Source of the DNA: an uncultured Clostridium sp.
GTDB lineage: Bacteria; Bacillota_I; Bacilli_A; RF39; UBA660
Assembly: GCA_946414595.1 (NCBI GenBank)
Contig: CAMKPE010000002.1
Span: 44,992 to 108,991 of the forward strand
Length of the DNA: 64,000 nucleotides
Direction: 5' to 3'
Below the pieces are notes generated by a model. It was given only the letters and a program-made list of their open reading frames with translations. It was not told the origin of the DNA and did no database searches. The position numbers were made by a program, and so were the translations under genes. Of the stretch, positions 1 to 7,051 are shown one piece after another (the first letter of the stretch is position 1; each line of letters begins with the position of its first letter).

Positions 1-681
1 ATTGATGCTGTAAATAGATTCAATGAAAAGTTATATAACGAAATAGTTAAAGTAAATGAAAAAGTATTAACTATTGGAGGAGATCATAGTATCGCCATAG
101 GATCAGTCTTAGCAAGCAAGAAAAAACATGGCAATATTGGAATAATATGGATTGATGCTCATGCTGATTTCCATACAATGGATACAACTATATCAGGAAA
201 TATACATGGAATGCCTTTTGCAACAGTATGTGGGCAAAATGGAAATACTTTATCATCATTCTTTGATAGTGAATATATTAATCCTAAAAACGCTGTATTA
301 GTTGGTGGAAGAGATATTGAAGACCCTGAATACATCAATTTAGAAAAAGCTGGTGTTAAAGTATTTACAACAGAAGATATAAGAGTTAACGGTCCTGAAA
401 AAATAATGGAAGAAGCTTTTAAAATAGCATTAGATAACACAGATGGAACACATGTTAGCTATGATATAGATGTAATTGATCCAATTACTGCACCTGGAGT
501 ATCTATTAAAGCAAGAGATGGTATTAATGAAGAAGAAGCATACAAGATTGCAGATTACCTATTAAAAGAAAAGGATAATATTAAATCAATTGATTTAGTA
601 GAATATAACCCATTAGAAGATAAAGAAAACATTACTTATACAATAACAGAGAATATTCTAGATAAATTATTAAAACTATAA
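1..681 (+). CDS. arginase family protein (5' end cut by window)
   Basis: Manganese ureohydrolase that splits arginine to ornithine and urea (arginase) or a close relative. The open frame runs from base 1, so about the first 70 residues are missing; 226 codons are visible. Visible metal ligands are GGDHS (codons 26-30), DAHADFH (codons 52-58) and SYDIDVIDP near the C-terminus. SGNIHGMP, just after the second metal motif, is typical of arginase (RocF) rather than agmatinase. The usual arginase DAHxDxN is DAHADFH here, so agmatinase-like substrate use cannot be fully excluded. It is followed by a perfect terminator and faces the pseudopilin gene tail to tail. Confidence 0.85.
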   Translation: MDAVNRFNEKLYNEIVKVNEKVLTIGGDHSIAIGSVLASKKKHGNIGIIWIDAHADFHTMDTTISGNIHGMPFATVCGQNGNTLSSFFDSEYINPKNAVLVGGRDIEDPEYINLEKAGVKVFTTEDIRVNGPEKIMEEAFKIALDNTDGTHVSYDIDVIDPITAPGVSIKARDGINEEEAYKIADYLLKEKDNIKSIDLVEYNPLEDKENITYTITENILDKLLKL

Positions 682-707
682 ACTAAAGAGAAATCTTTAG
701 TTTTTTA
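682..707 (+). terminator. intrinsic terminator of the arginase gene
   Basis: Perfect 8-bp stem ACTAAAGA/TCTTTAGT with a GAAA tetraloop, followed by six T, starting right at the stop codon. Confidence 0.9.
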
Positions 708-710
708 TAA

Positions 711-735
711 TAAAAAAAGAAGCATTAAGCTTCTT
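711..735 (-). terminator. intrinsic terminator of the pseudopilin gene
   Basis: On the minus strand an AAGAAGC/GCTTCTT stem with a short AT loop runs into seven T. It begins at the pseudopilin stop codon. Confidence 0.85.
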
Positions 736-1144
736 ATTTACATATATCTTCGTCTGTTGTATATCCTTCACAATAAAGACATACTTTAAACTTATAATTT
801 AAGTTTCCTCTATTTTCAATTCGTACAAAACTTTTGTTAGCATCACAACTACCACCACTTGGAGTTGTCATTGGATCAATAAATCCTTCGTCAATTAGAG
901 ATTGTAATTTAATAACTTTTATCTCCCCTTTTGCTGGAGGATCACATTTCAATGAGTTATTTCCTAAACAATCAAGCACACCATTTGTCGCAGCATCTTC
1001 CATACTCTTTTCATAAGTTAAGAATGTAGTTAATTCTCCTTTACTTAAGAATGTTGAGACATTTGGCAATGCAATTGTAGCAATAACACCAATGATGATA
1101 ATTACACCAATCATTTCAATCATAGATAAACCTTTATTATTCAT
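734..1144 (-). CDS. type IV pilin-like (pseudopilin) protein
   Basis: 136-aa prepilin-like protein. The N-terminus has a short basic leader MNNKG followed by LSMIEM and a 20-residue hydrophobic helix: a prepilin peptidase (class III) site with cleavage after G5 and the conserved Glu at mature position 5. The globular part has five or more Cys, suggesting disulfides outside the cell. ATG at 1144 is chosen because GAGGTG precedes it; the longer frame to 1198 would begin inside the -35 box. It resembles ComGC-type pseudopilins of competence pili, but no comG genes adjoin it, so it is an isolated gene with its own promoter and terminator. Family call firm; role inferred. Confidence 0.8.
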   Translation of the reverse strand: MNNKGLSMIEMIGVIIIIGVIATIALPNVSTFLSKGELTTFLTYEKSMEDAATNGVLDCLGNNSLKCDPPAKGEIKVIKLQSLIDEGFIDPMTTPSGGSCDANKSFVRIENRGNLNYKFKVCLYCEGYTTDEDICK

Positions 1145-1169
1145 AAAAACACCTCTACTCTCTACTATC

Positions 1170-1198
1170 ATTTTACGTAAAGACAGTGTCAATGTCAA
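1170..1198 (-). promoter_or_regulatory. sigma-A-type promoter of the pseudopilin gene
   Basis: Minus strand TTGACA (1198-1193), 17-bp spacer, TAAAAT (1175-1170). A TTTACGTAAA palindrome overlaps the -10 and could be an operator. Confidence 0.75.
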
Positions 1199-1239
1199 TA
1201 TATAACCAGTAAAGTTTACACTTTATAAAGTAAAGAAGA

Positions 1240-2007
1240 TTATAGTACTCCTTGCATCTTATTGAGTGCTACAATCTTCTTTTTAATATTCATATATATT
1301 CCTGTCTGAGTCTCATAATATTCAAGAATAAAGTTATGTACGTCCTCTATTCCTTCTAATTTATCTAAAGTCTTAATTCTATCTATATCAACGTAATAAA
1401 GCATTCTGACAAGCTTTAAAGCGTTCTTATCTACAATATACTCATTTGTATAGCAATCGCTACAAACAAAGCCAAAACTTCTAGCATCAAATGTAACTAT
1501 ATTAGAATCACTTCCACAATTAGCACATGAATCTAAACTAGGGAGTACACCTAAATACTTCAAATACTTAAGCATAACTATATCAAGTATTACTGAAGCA
1601 TCTAGCCCTTCATCAATCTTTTTAATTGAAGCTATTAAGATATCATATATCTCTTTAACTTCATCTTTATCTATTTGCTTTTGACTAATTACTTGAACTG
1701 TTAAATCTAGAATAATAAAAGCATACATTTTCTTAGCTAAATCATGATAATCCATAACAATATTCTTAAATATTTGAATAATATCTGCTCCAATTAAAGT
1801 AGACAATCCATCTTCTTTATATGAAATATCAAAATTAGCATAAATTAAACTATTACTAGCTTCTTTTAAATTGCTTTTTAATTTTTTGCAACCTTTAGAA
1901 AGAACACTAATACAACCATAATCTTTAGTAAATATTTTTAATATTTTACTTGATTCGCTATAGTTTTGTTCTCCTATTACTATTCCCTCTGTTTTTATTA
2001 TCTTCAT
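1240..2007 (-). CDS. recO: DNA repair protein RecO
   Basis: 255-aa recombination mediator that works with RecF/RecR to load RecA on gapped DNA. The N-terminal OB-fold begins KTEGIVIGEQNYSESSKIL. A CxxC...CxxC zinc finger (CANC and CSDC) lies near residue 165, followed by a helical C-terminus. ATG at 2007 is preceded by GGAAG at good spacing; a TTG 15 bases upstream would be the longer alternative. It is the last gene of the era-yqzL-recO run, and its start lies inside the end of yqzL, so the two are likely translationally coupled. Confidence 0.92.
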   Translation of the reverse strand: MKIIKTEGIVIGEQNYSESSKILKIFTKDYGCISVLSKGCKKLKSNLKEASNSLIYANFDISYKEDGLSTLIGADIIQIFKNIVMDYHDLAKKMYAFIILDLTVQVISQKQIDKDEVKEIYDILIASIKKIDEGLDASVILDIVMLKYLKYLGVLPSLDSCANCGSDSNIVTFDARSFGFVCSDCYTNEYIVDKNALKLVRMLYYVDIDRIKTLDKLEGIEDVHNFILEYYETQTGIYMNIKKKIVALNKMQGVL

Positions 2008-2092
2008 TCTTAACACTTCCAAGCTTTTTAATCATTAAATAATATTTAATATCTCCAGTTTTTTTAAATAACTTCCAAAGAATTTCTTCCAT
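1958..2092 (-). CDS. yqzL: YqzL-family small protein
   Basis: 44-aa ORF beginning MEEILWKLFKKTGDIKYYLM. The pattern WK-x-F-x-x-TG-x-x-x-x-YL near the N-terminus and its place between era and recO match the small Bacillota protein YqzL, whose function is unknown. It overlaps the 5' end of recO by 50 bases in another frame. The overlapping tail (from about residue 30) is basic and unlike the family, so its length may be set by the overlap. It follows era after a perfect hairpin. Confidence 0.75.
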   Translation of the reverse strand: MEEILWKLFKKTGDIKYYLMIKKLGSVKNEDNKNRGNSNRRTKL

Positions 2093-2099
2093 AATAATT

Positions 2100-2126
2100 A
2101 TATCACCATTAATATAATGGTGATAT
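2100..2126. repeat. perfect 12-bp inverted repeat between era and yqzL
   Basis: ATATCACCATTA, loop ATA, TAATGGTGATAT. There is no T-tract on the era side, so it is not a clear terminator. It may be an RNA processing or stability hairpin, or a weak terminator. Confidence 0.6.
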
Positions 2127-2130
2127 TTTG

Positions 2131-3015
2131 TTATTTTAATTCATAAAAACCTAATTCTCTTAAATATTTTTCTTTTTCACGCCAATCTTCTATTACTTTA
2201 ACATAAGTCTTAAGATTAACTTGTTTACCTAAGAATTCTTCTATATCACTTCTTGCATAAGTTCCAACTTTCTTAAGCATTTGACCATTCTTACCAATGA
2301 TAATCTTCTTTAGGTTTTCTCTATCTACAATTATTAATACATTAATCTCATAATACTTTTCACAATCTTCAAAAGATTCTACTAAACAAGTTACTGTATG
2401 AGGTACTTCATCTTTTGTAAGTCTTAATAGTTTTTCTCTTACTACTTCTGCTATATAAAAATCTCGGCTTATATTAGTAACCATTTCTGGATCATACAAC
2501 AATCCTTCTCTTGGTAAATAATTCTTAATTGTATTTATTAAATCTTCAATATTATCATTCTTAATTGAAGATATAGGTATTATCTCTTTAAATTCATATA
2601 GTTCACTATATTTAGATATAAGTTCAAATAACTTAGTTTTCTCAATTAAATCAATTTTATTTAAAAGCAAGAATACTGGTTTATCTAAATCTTTTATCTT
2701 ATCTAGTACAAACTGATCTCCTTTACCAAATGGTTTAGTTACATCAACTAAGAATAAAATGATATCAACTTCATCAATCATTTGATATGCTTGATTGTTC
2801 ATAACTGTTCCAAGCTTATTAACTGGTTTATGTATTCCAGGTGTATCTATAAATACAATCTGAGAGTCATCATCGTTATATATTCCTTGTATTATATTAC
2901 GAGTAGTTCCACTTACATTTGATGTAATTGCAATTTTACGTTCTAGTATAGTGTTTAATAAAGTACTTTTACCTACATTAGGTCTTCCAACAATACTTAC
3001 AAAACCACTTTTCAT
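2131..3015 (-). CDS. era: GTPase Era
   Basis: 294-aa ribosome-assembly GTPase that binds the 3' end of 16S rRNA. The G domain shows GRPNVGKST (G1, about residue 10), TSNVSGTT (G2 region), DTPG (G3) and NKID (G4). The C-terminal KH domain carries IIVDRENLKKIIIGKNGQMLK-like residues with the GxxG loop. Length matches the family. The start overlaps the cdd stop (TAATG), so the two are translationally coupled, in the classic ybeY-cdd-era order. Confidence 0.97.
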   Translation of the reverse strand: MKSGFVSIVGRPNVGKSTLLNTILERKIAITSNVSGTTRNIIQGIYNDDDSQIVFIDTPGIHKPVNKLGTVMNNQAYQMIDEVDIILFLVDVTKPFGKGDQFVLDKIKDLDKPVFLLLNKIDLIEKTKLFELISKYSELYEFKEIIPISSIKNDNIEDLINTIKNYLPREGLLYDPEMVTNISRDFYIAEVVREKLLRLTKDEVPHTVTCLVESFEDCEKYYEINVLIIVDRENLKKIIIGKNGQMLKKVGTYARSDIEEFLGKQVNLKTYVKVIEDWREKEKYLRELGFYELK

Positions 3016-3401
3016 TATTTTAAATCCTCACTATCAAAAGGATATGGACATAAGTCTCTTACTGAAAGTGTTACTGATGCTCCTTCTGGATTCATACAAG
3101 TAACAAGCATATCTTTTTCAAATAGTTCTGCAAATACTTGTCTACATTGAAAACAAGGCATACCTATTTTTTTGTTATCACACATTACATATAAAGTTTG
3201 AAAATCACCTTTTTTGTACCCGTTACTTACTGCTGATAATATTGCACTACGCTCTGCACAAATTGAAGAACCATAGGCTGCATTTTCAACATTAACTCCT
3301 TTAAACTCAGTACCATCTTTACATACTAAAATAGCACTTACTCTAAAATGAGAATAAGGTGAATAACTATTATTTAACAATTCAACTAATTTCTCTCTCA
3401 T
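3015..3401 (-). CDS. cdd: cytidine deaminase
   Basis: 128-aa zinc enzyme that deaminates cytidine and deoxycytidine to uridine in pyrimidine salvage. SPYSHFRVSAIL near the N-terminus binds substrate. The zinc/proton-shuttle motif is CAERSA, and the second zinc motif is PCFQCRQ (PCxxCRQ). Size and motifs fit the homotetrameric form with three zinc Cys. It lies between ybeY and era with a one-base overlap to era. Confidence 0.96.
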   Translation of the reverse strand: MREKLVELLNNSYSPYSHFRVSAILVCKDGTEFKGVNVENAAYGSSICAERSAILSAVSNGYKKGDFQTLYVMCDNKKIGMPCFQCRQVFAELFEKDMLVTCMNPEGASVTLSVRDLCPYPFDSEDLK

Positions 3402-3413
3402 AATACCTCCAAA

Positions 3414-3857
3414 CTACCTTATTATATTATAAAAAGATAATATATCTTCTTGCTTTTTAAACATTACTTCTTCATCTTCTTTTTTCATATGATCATATCC
3501 AAGAAGATGTAATAGACCATGAACTGCTAAGAAATATAATTCTCTTTTAAAAGAATGACCATATTCAACACTTTGACTTTTAGCTTTATCAAGAGAAATA
3601 TAAATATCTCCTAGAATTCTAAAATCGCTTCTGTTAAAAGTTTTGTCATCTTCTAAAGCAAAACTAATAACATCAGTTTCTCTATCAATATTTCTATATT
3701 CTTTATTTATCTCATGGATCTTATCATTATCTACAATAATAACATTAAATACTACATTATCTAATTTCTCATGTTCACATACTTTATAAAGAAATTCTTT
3801 TAATCCATTTATTTCTTCACACTCAAATCCTGTTTCATTAAATACTTCAATATTCAT
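3414..3857 (-). CDS. ybeY: endoribonuclease YbeY
   Basis: 147-aa single-strand endoribonuclease for 16S rRNA 3' maturation and ribosome quality control. The metal site HGLLHLLGYDH (HGxLHLxGYDH) is intact, and the upstream block TDVISFALED matches the family. It sits directly upstream of cdd in the conserved operon and follows a VanZ-like gene by 8 bases. PhoH, which usually precedes ybeY in Bacillota, is absent at this spot. Confidence 0.96.
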   Translation of the reverse strand: MNIEVFNETGFECEEINGLKEFLYKVCEHEKLDNVVFNVIIVDNDKIHEINKEYRNIDRETDVISFALEDDKTFNRSDFRILGDIYISLDKAKSQSVEYGHSFKRELYFLAVHGLLHLLGYDHMKKEDEEVMFKKQEDILSFYNIIR

Positions 3858-3865
3858 AAAACCTC

Positions 3866-4480
3866 CTAAGCAAGTAATATTATAAGGCCAATAACAAAAA
3901 GTATAAACAATAAAATGAAAAATATATTCAAAAATGTTTTAGATTTCAATACTTTTGGTAAAGCATTATATATTTTATCGAAGAATAAATATAAAAGATA
4001 TCCTAAAATACCACCAATTAAGTTAAGTGTAATATCATCTACATCGAATACTCGTCCAATTGATAATTGAGTACATTCAATTGTAAAAGATGCTATAAAT
4101 ATTAAAGCTGTTGTTAACAAAAAATTCTTCTTAGAAACAAATCTACTTACAAAATATCCATATGGTAAGAATAGAATTATATTACCTATAACATTCTTAA
4201 AGAATAATCTAGAGAATAGTTTATATCTAAATATCTCTTTAAAGGGAATATAATTACTTCCCCCAAGTAAAGAATCATCAGAAGATGTTACTATTTGGAA
4301 TAAACAAAGTACATAAAATACAAAGAAAAACATTAATATTTCATTGTATAAAACAAAGTCTTTTTTATTTTTAAATAAGTAAGTTACCCTAAGTGATACT
4401 AGAACAACCATCGATACTAAAACCATTGGCCAAGTCATAACTAAAACATCTTTAAAATTACTGTATAATGAATCAAGCAT
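3866..4480 (-). CDS. VanZ-like membrane protein
   Basis: 204-aa integral membrane protein with about five hydrophobic helices. The VanZ-type pattern is seen in NYIPFKEI, NVIGNIILFLPYG, and the pair ECTQLSIGRVFDVDDITLN followed by GGILGYLL. VanZ-family proteins are linked to glycopeptide resistance and envelope roles, but their biochemistry is unclear. It lies between yqfD and ybeY, five and eight bases from its neighbours, where phoH is often found. It is clearly part of the operon; GGGGAG precedes the ATG. Confidence 0.85.
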   Translation of the reverse strand: MLDSLYSNFKDVLVMTWPMVLVSMVVLVSLRVTYLFKNKKDFVLYNEILMFFFVFYVLCLFQIVTSSDDSLLGGSNYIPFKEIFRYKLFSRLFFKNVIGNIILFLPYGYFVSRFVSKKNFLLTTALIFIASFTIECTQLSIGRVFDVDDITLNLIGGILGYLLYLFFDKIYNALPKVLKSKTFLNIFFILLFILFVIGLIILLA

Positions 4481-4484
4481 AGTA

Positions 4485-5609
4485 TCACTCCCCTTCTATA
4501 GAATAATAACTTATTGAAGATATATTCTCATATACTTTGAAAAATACCTCTATAATAATTGTACTATGGCTAAGAGTGGTTTTTAAGCTTTTTTGTGATA
4601 TTATATGACAACCATTTGTCAATCTAGAAAGAAGTTTTTGACGTGCTAAATTAACAGCATCACTTTCATTAATTATCGTATTAACACTATTATTAATATC
4701 AAGATTAATAACATTATCATAACTAATTGAAAACAAATCAAAGAAATCAGAAAATAATATATTACTCTTAACTCTTTTATTACTTGATTCTTCCTTACCT
4801 AAAAAGTTAAATGAAACGATATTTTCTTCACTTTTAACTTTTTCTTCATAATAATTAACTGGAAGAGTTACTTTAACTTTATACCAAACTTCAGCATACA
4901 CGTCCCCTTCTGCACTAACATTATCTTTAACATCTTCACCTTTATGTATAGCACCACTAATTATTATGTCTCCTTTTTTGACATAATCATTTACTTTTTT
5001 AACTATTTCGCCACGATTTGCTACTATTTTCTTTATTATTCCATCACGCTTTGCAACAACGTTTCTAACACCGTTTTCCTCCTCATATTCTTTAATAATA
5101 CGTTTATCAAGTCTTACTATATATTTAACTCCAATTCTTTCTATTTCTAACCATTCAAGTTTATCTCTATTATTATCCAAAATACTATTTTTAATAATTT
5201 CTTTTTTCTCGAATGATTTAGCTAAAGTAAATGGTTTAATGTCATAAGAATATAATTCATTCATTAAATATTCTTTTAATTCACGATCATCAGTAACAAC
5301 AACTACATCAAAGACTATATGACATAAAAGATATAAAAATAATAAAGAAAACAAAAAAGATATTAAGAATACAAAATTACTCTTAATACTATTTAATAAA
5401 AATAAAGGCCCGTAGACTCTAACAATATTTATCTGATAAGTAGTTTTAAAAGATTTAATCTTATTATAATTATCTTTATCTACTAAAACATAATACTTAT
5501 CTTCTAAAGAAATCATCTTATCAAATAAAATACCTCTTTTATAAAGATATCTTATAAATCTCTTAACATCTTTTCCTTCAATAGATAATTTATAAAATGA
5601 CCTAAACAT
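4485..5609 (-). CDS. yqfD: YqfD family (sporulation-linked) membrane protein
   Basis: 374-aa protein with the YqfD layout: a soluble N-terminal domain of about 85 residues, one TM at about 88-112, then a large outer domain ending in a hydrophobic beta-rich tail. The block AKRDGIIKKIVANRGE followed by VKKGDIIISG, a biotinyl-lipoyl-like hairpin, is the family hallmark. In Bacillus, yqfD is expressed in the mother cell. It overlaps yqfC by 8 bases, as in spore formers. Presence suggests spore-forming ancestry; no other spore genes are in the window. Confidence 0.88.
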   Translation of the reverse strand: MFRSFYKLSIEGKDVKRFIRYLYKRGILFDKMISLEDKYYVLVDKDNYNKIKSFKTTYQINIVRVYGPLFLLNSIKSNFVFLISFLFSLLFLYLLCHIVFDVVVVTDDRELKEYLMNELYSYDIKPFTLAKSFEKKEIIKNSILDNNRDKLEWLEIERIGVKYIVRLDKRIIKEYEEENGVRNVVAKRDGIIKKIVANRGEIVKKVNDYVKKGDIIISGAIHKGEDVKDNVSAEGDVYAEVWYKVKVTLPVNYYEEKVKSEENIVSFNFLGKEESSNKRVKSNILFSDFFDLFSISYDNVINLDINNSVNTIINESDAVNLARQKLLSRLTNGCHIISQKSLKTTLSHSTIIIEVFFKVYENISSISYYSIEGE

Positions 5610-5847
5610 TTAAATCACCAAGATTAATAGAATAAAAGTCTCCAGATAACAACAATTCATTATCCAATAATTTATTTATCGATATATTATCTCCAATAAT
5701 AGTAACTTTCTTATTATTTAAACTTATTACAGCTTTATTATTTTCTAATATTATTATTTCATTAAAGTTATTAATATTTATAAATTTATCCCATACATTA
5801 ATTGAATAATCATCATCTTTTAAATACTTTTTAAGACTTTTAAGCAT
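5602..5847 (-). CDS. yqfC: YqfC/YabP family protein
   Basis: 81-aa small soluble beta-rich protein. IIILENNKAVISLNNKKVTI and the following IGDNISI match the YabP/YqfC domain, whose members are sporulation proteins. It overlaps yqfD at its 3' end, the standard pairing. It heads the unit yqfC-yqfD-vanZ-ybeY-cdd-era-yqzL-recO, because a terminator separates it from yqeY upstream. Length is close to the family norm. Confidence 0.82.
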   Translation of the reverse strand: MLKSLKKYLKDDDYSINVWDKFININNFNEIIILENNKAVISLNNKKVTIIGDNISINKLLDNELLLSGDFYSINLGDLNV

Positions 5848-5883
5848 TATAGTTCACCTATTAAAAAGTATTATTAAGACAAT

Positions 5884-5908
5884 AAAAAAAGAACTAAATG
5901 TTCTTTTT
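5884..5908 (-). terminator. intrinsic terminator after yqeY
   Basis: Minus strand AAAAAGAAC, loop ATTTA, GTTCTTTTTTT. It begins at the yqeY stop and insulates yqfC. Confidence 0.85.
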
Positions 5909-6350
5909 ATAAATTACTTAATTTTTCTTTTATCAAAGTACTTACTTCTTTCATATCAGCTTTTCCTTTAACAAGCGGAGATACTTCTTTCATAATTAAT
6001 CCCATATCTTTCTCACTCTTTGGATTTACTTTAGCAAATACTTCATCAATTATTTTAGAAATTTCATCGCTTGATAATTGTTCAGGTAAATAAGATTGTA
6101 ATAATTCTATTTCTTCATTAGTCTTAGCAATTAAATCATCTCTTCCACCTTTTTCAAATTCACCAATTGATTCTTTTCTTGTTTTAATACCACGAGATAA
6201 TACATTGATCATTAACTCGTCATTAATTTCAACTTTCTTATTGATATGCTCTAAATCAGCATCTCCTTTAATACCTCTTAGTGTTTGTAACTTTAAAGTA
6301 TCTTTATCTTTCATTGCTGTTACTATATCAGCTTTTATTTTATCGTACAT
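5907..6350 (-). CDS. yqeY: GatB/YqeY domain protein
   Basis: 147-aa YqeY family protein related to the tRNA-binding tail of GatB. IKADIVTAMKDKD near the start and LQSYLPEQLS in the middle are characteristic, as is the C-terminal MGLIMKEVSPLVKGKADM. ATG at 6350 is chosen because ATAGGAG precedes it at good spacing; an in-frame ATG seven codons upstream lacks an SD. It is the usual partner of rpsU, which lies just upstream but is separated by a terminator. Confidence 0.93.
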   Translation of the reverse strand: MYDKIKADIVTAMKDKDTLKLQTLRGIKGDADLEHINKKVEINDELMINVLSRGIKTRKESIGEFEKGGRDDLIAKTNEEIELLQSYLPEQLSSDEISKIIDEVFAKVNPKSEKDMGLIMKEVSPLVKGKADMKEVSTLIKEKLSNL

Positions 6351-6385
6351 TATATCATCTCCTATAAACATTATATCAAAAGTAA

Positions 6386-6409
6386 AATAAAAAGACTAGC
6401 AACTAGTCT
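6386..6409 (-). terminator. intrinsic terminator of rpsU
   Basis: Minus strand GACTAG-TTG-CTAGTC then TTTTTATTTT. The rpsU TAG stop codon is part of the stem. Confidence 0.88.
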
Positions 6410-6603
6410 CTATTTTGTCTATTTCTTTTTTGAGCATTTTTGATTCCTGCTTTTTTAGCTTCTCTACGCTTGTCTCCAGGTTTCATATATGACTCTCTTT
6501 TTTTGCATTCAGAAGGGACAGATTCTCTTGCTAATTTTTGTTTAAGTCTTCTTAAAGCTAGGTCCAAATTACCATTTTTTACAGATACTTGTACTTGTGC
6601 CAT
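6403..6603 (-). CDS. rpsU: 30S ribosomal protein S21
   Basis: 66-aa basic small-subunit protein. Recognised by ALRRLKQKLARESVPSECKK and a Lys/Arg-rich tail GIKNAQKRNRQNR. ATG at 6603 is set by a very strong AAGGAGGGG Shine-Dalgarno; the longer open frame would begin upstream of the promoter. Own promoter and terminator, so a monocistronic transcript with possible read-through into yqeY. Confidence 0.97.
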   Translation of the reverse strand: MAQVQVSVKNGNLDLALRRLKQKLARESVPSECKKRESYMKPGDKRREAKKAGIKNAQKRNRQNRD

Positions 6604-6637
6604 CGATTTCCCCTCCTTCCGTCGCTTACTAATCAAA

Positions 6638-6666
6638 ATTATAGCATAGTCAAATTCATAATTCAA
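6638..6666 (-). promoter_or_regulatory. promoter of rpsU
   Basis: Minus strand TTGAAT (6666-6661), 17-bp spacer, TGC then TATAAT (6643-6638): an extended -10 promoter. Confidence 0.8.
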
Positions 6667-6698
6667 GAAATTTCTACATTTTTTTCTTTATAAAATAT

Positions 6699-6722
6699 AA
6701 AAAGAAGTCCTAACGACTTCAT
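6699..6722 (-). terminator. intrinsic terminator upstream of rpsU
   Basis: Minus strand GAAGTC/GACTTC stem followed by TTTTTAT. It ends the RNase J-like/hypothetical transcript. Confidence 0.8.
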
Positions 6723-6733
6723 TAATCAATTTT

Positions 6734-7027
6734 TTATATTTTTCTTTCTGGAGTTGATTTAGTTGATTTCGTCTTTTTTTCTTCTATCGCTTGAAAAAAA
6801 GCTGCAATTGGCTCATCAGATGTAAAAACCCATTTTTCTTCTCTATTTGCACTATTATAATGATCCATTGCTTTTGAAAATAAATCATTTAATTCTTCAT
6901 CTAAAATACCACTCTCCGAAATTTCTAATAAAGCGTTTTTTAATTCAGTAAGTGTTTCATTATTATTAGACCATCTGTGAGAATCTTCAAACATTTTTTG
7001 TTCATCATAAGCTCCTATTTCTACCAT
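6734..7027 (-). CDS. small hypothetical protein
   Basis: 97-aa acidic protein with no family I recognise. Residues 15-60 look helical (ETLTELKNALLEISESG), and the end is polar and Lys/Thr-rich (EEKKTKSTKSTPERK). No signal peptide or TM. It follows the RNase J-like gene by 24 bases and shares its terminator, so the two are co-transcribed and it may work with RNA metabolism. GAGGAG lies about 12 bases before the ATG. Confidence 0.65.
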   Translation of the reverse strand: MVEIGAYDEQKMFEDSHRWSNNNETLTELKNALLEISESGILDEELNDLFSKAMDHYNSANREEKWVFTSDEPIAAFFQAIEEKKTKSTKSTPERKI

Positions 7028-7051
7028 TCTTATATTTCACTCCTCTTCTAT

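Noticed and set aside
1199..1239. Terminator between recO and the pseudopilin promoter
   Set aside because: ACTTTATAAAGT is palindromic but the stem is weak and no clear T-run follows.
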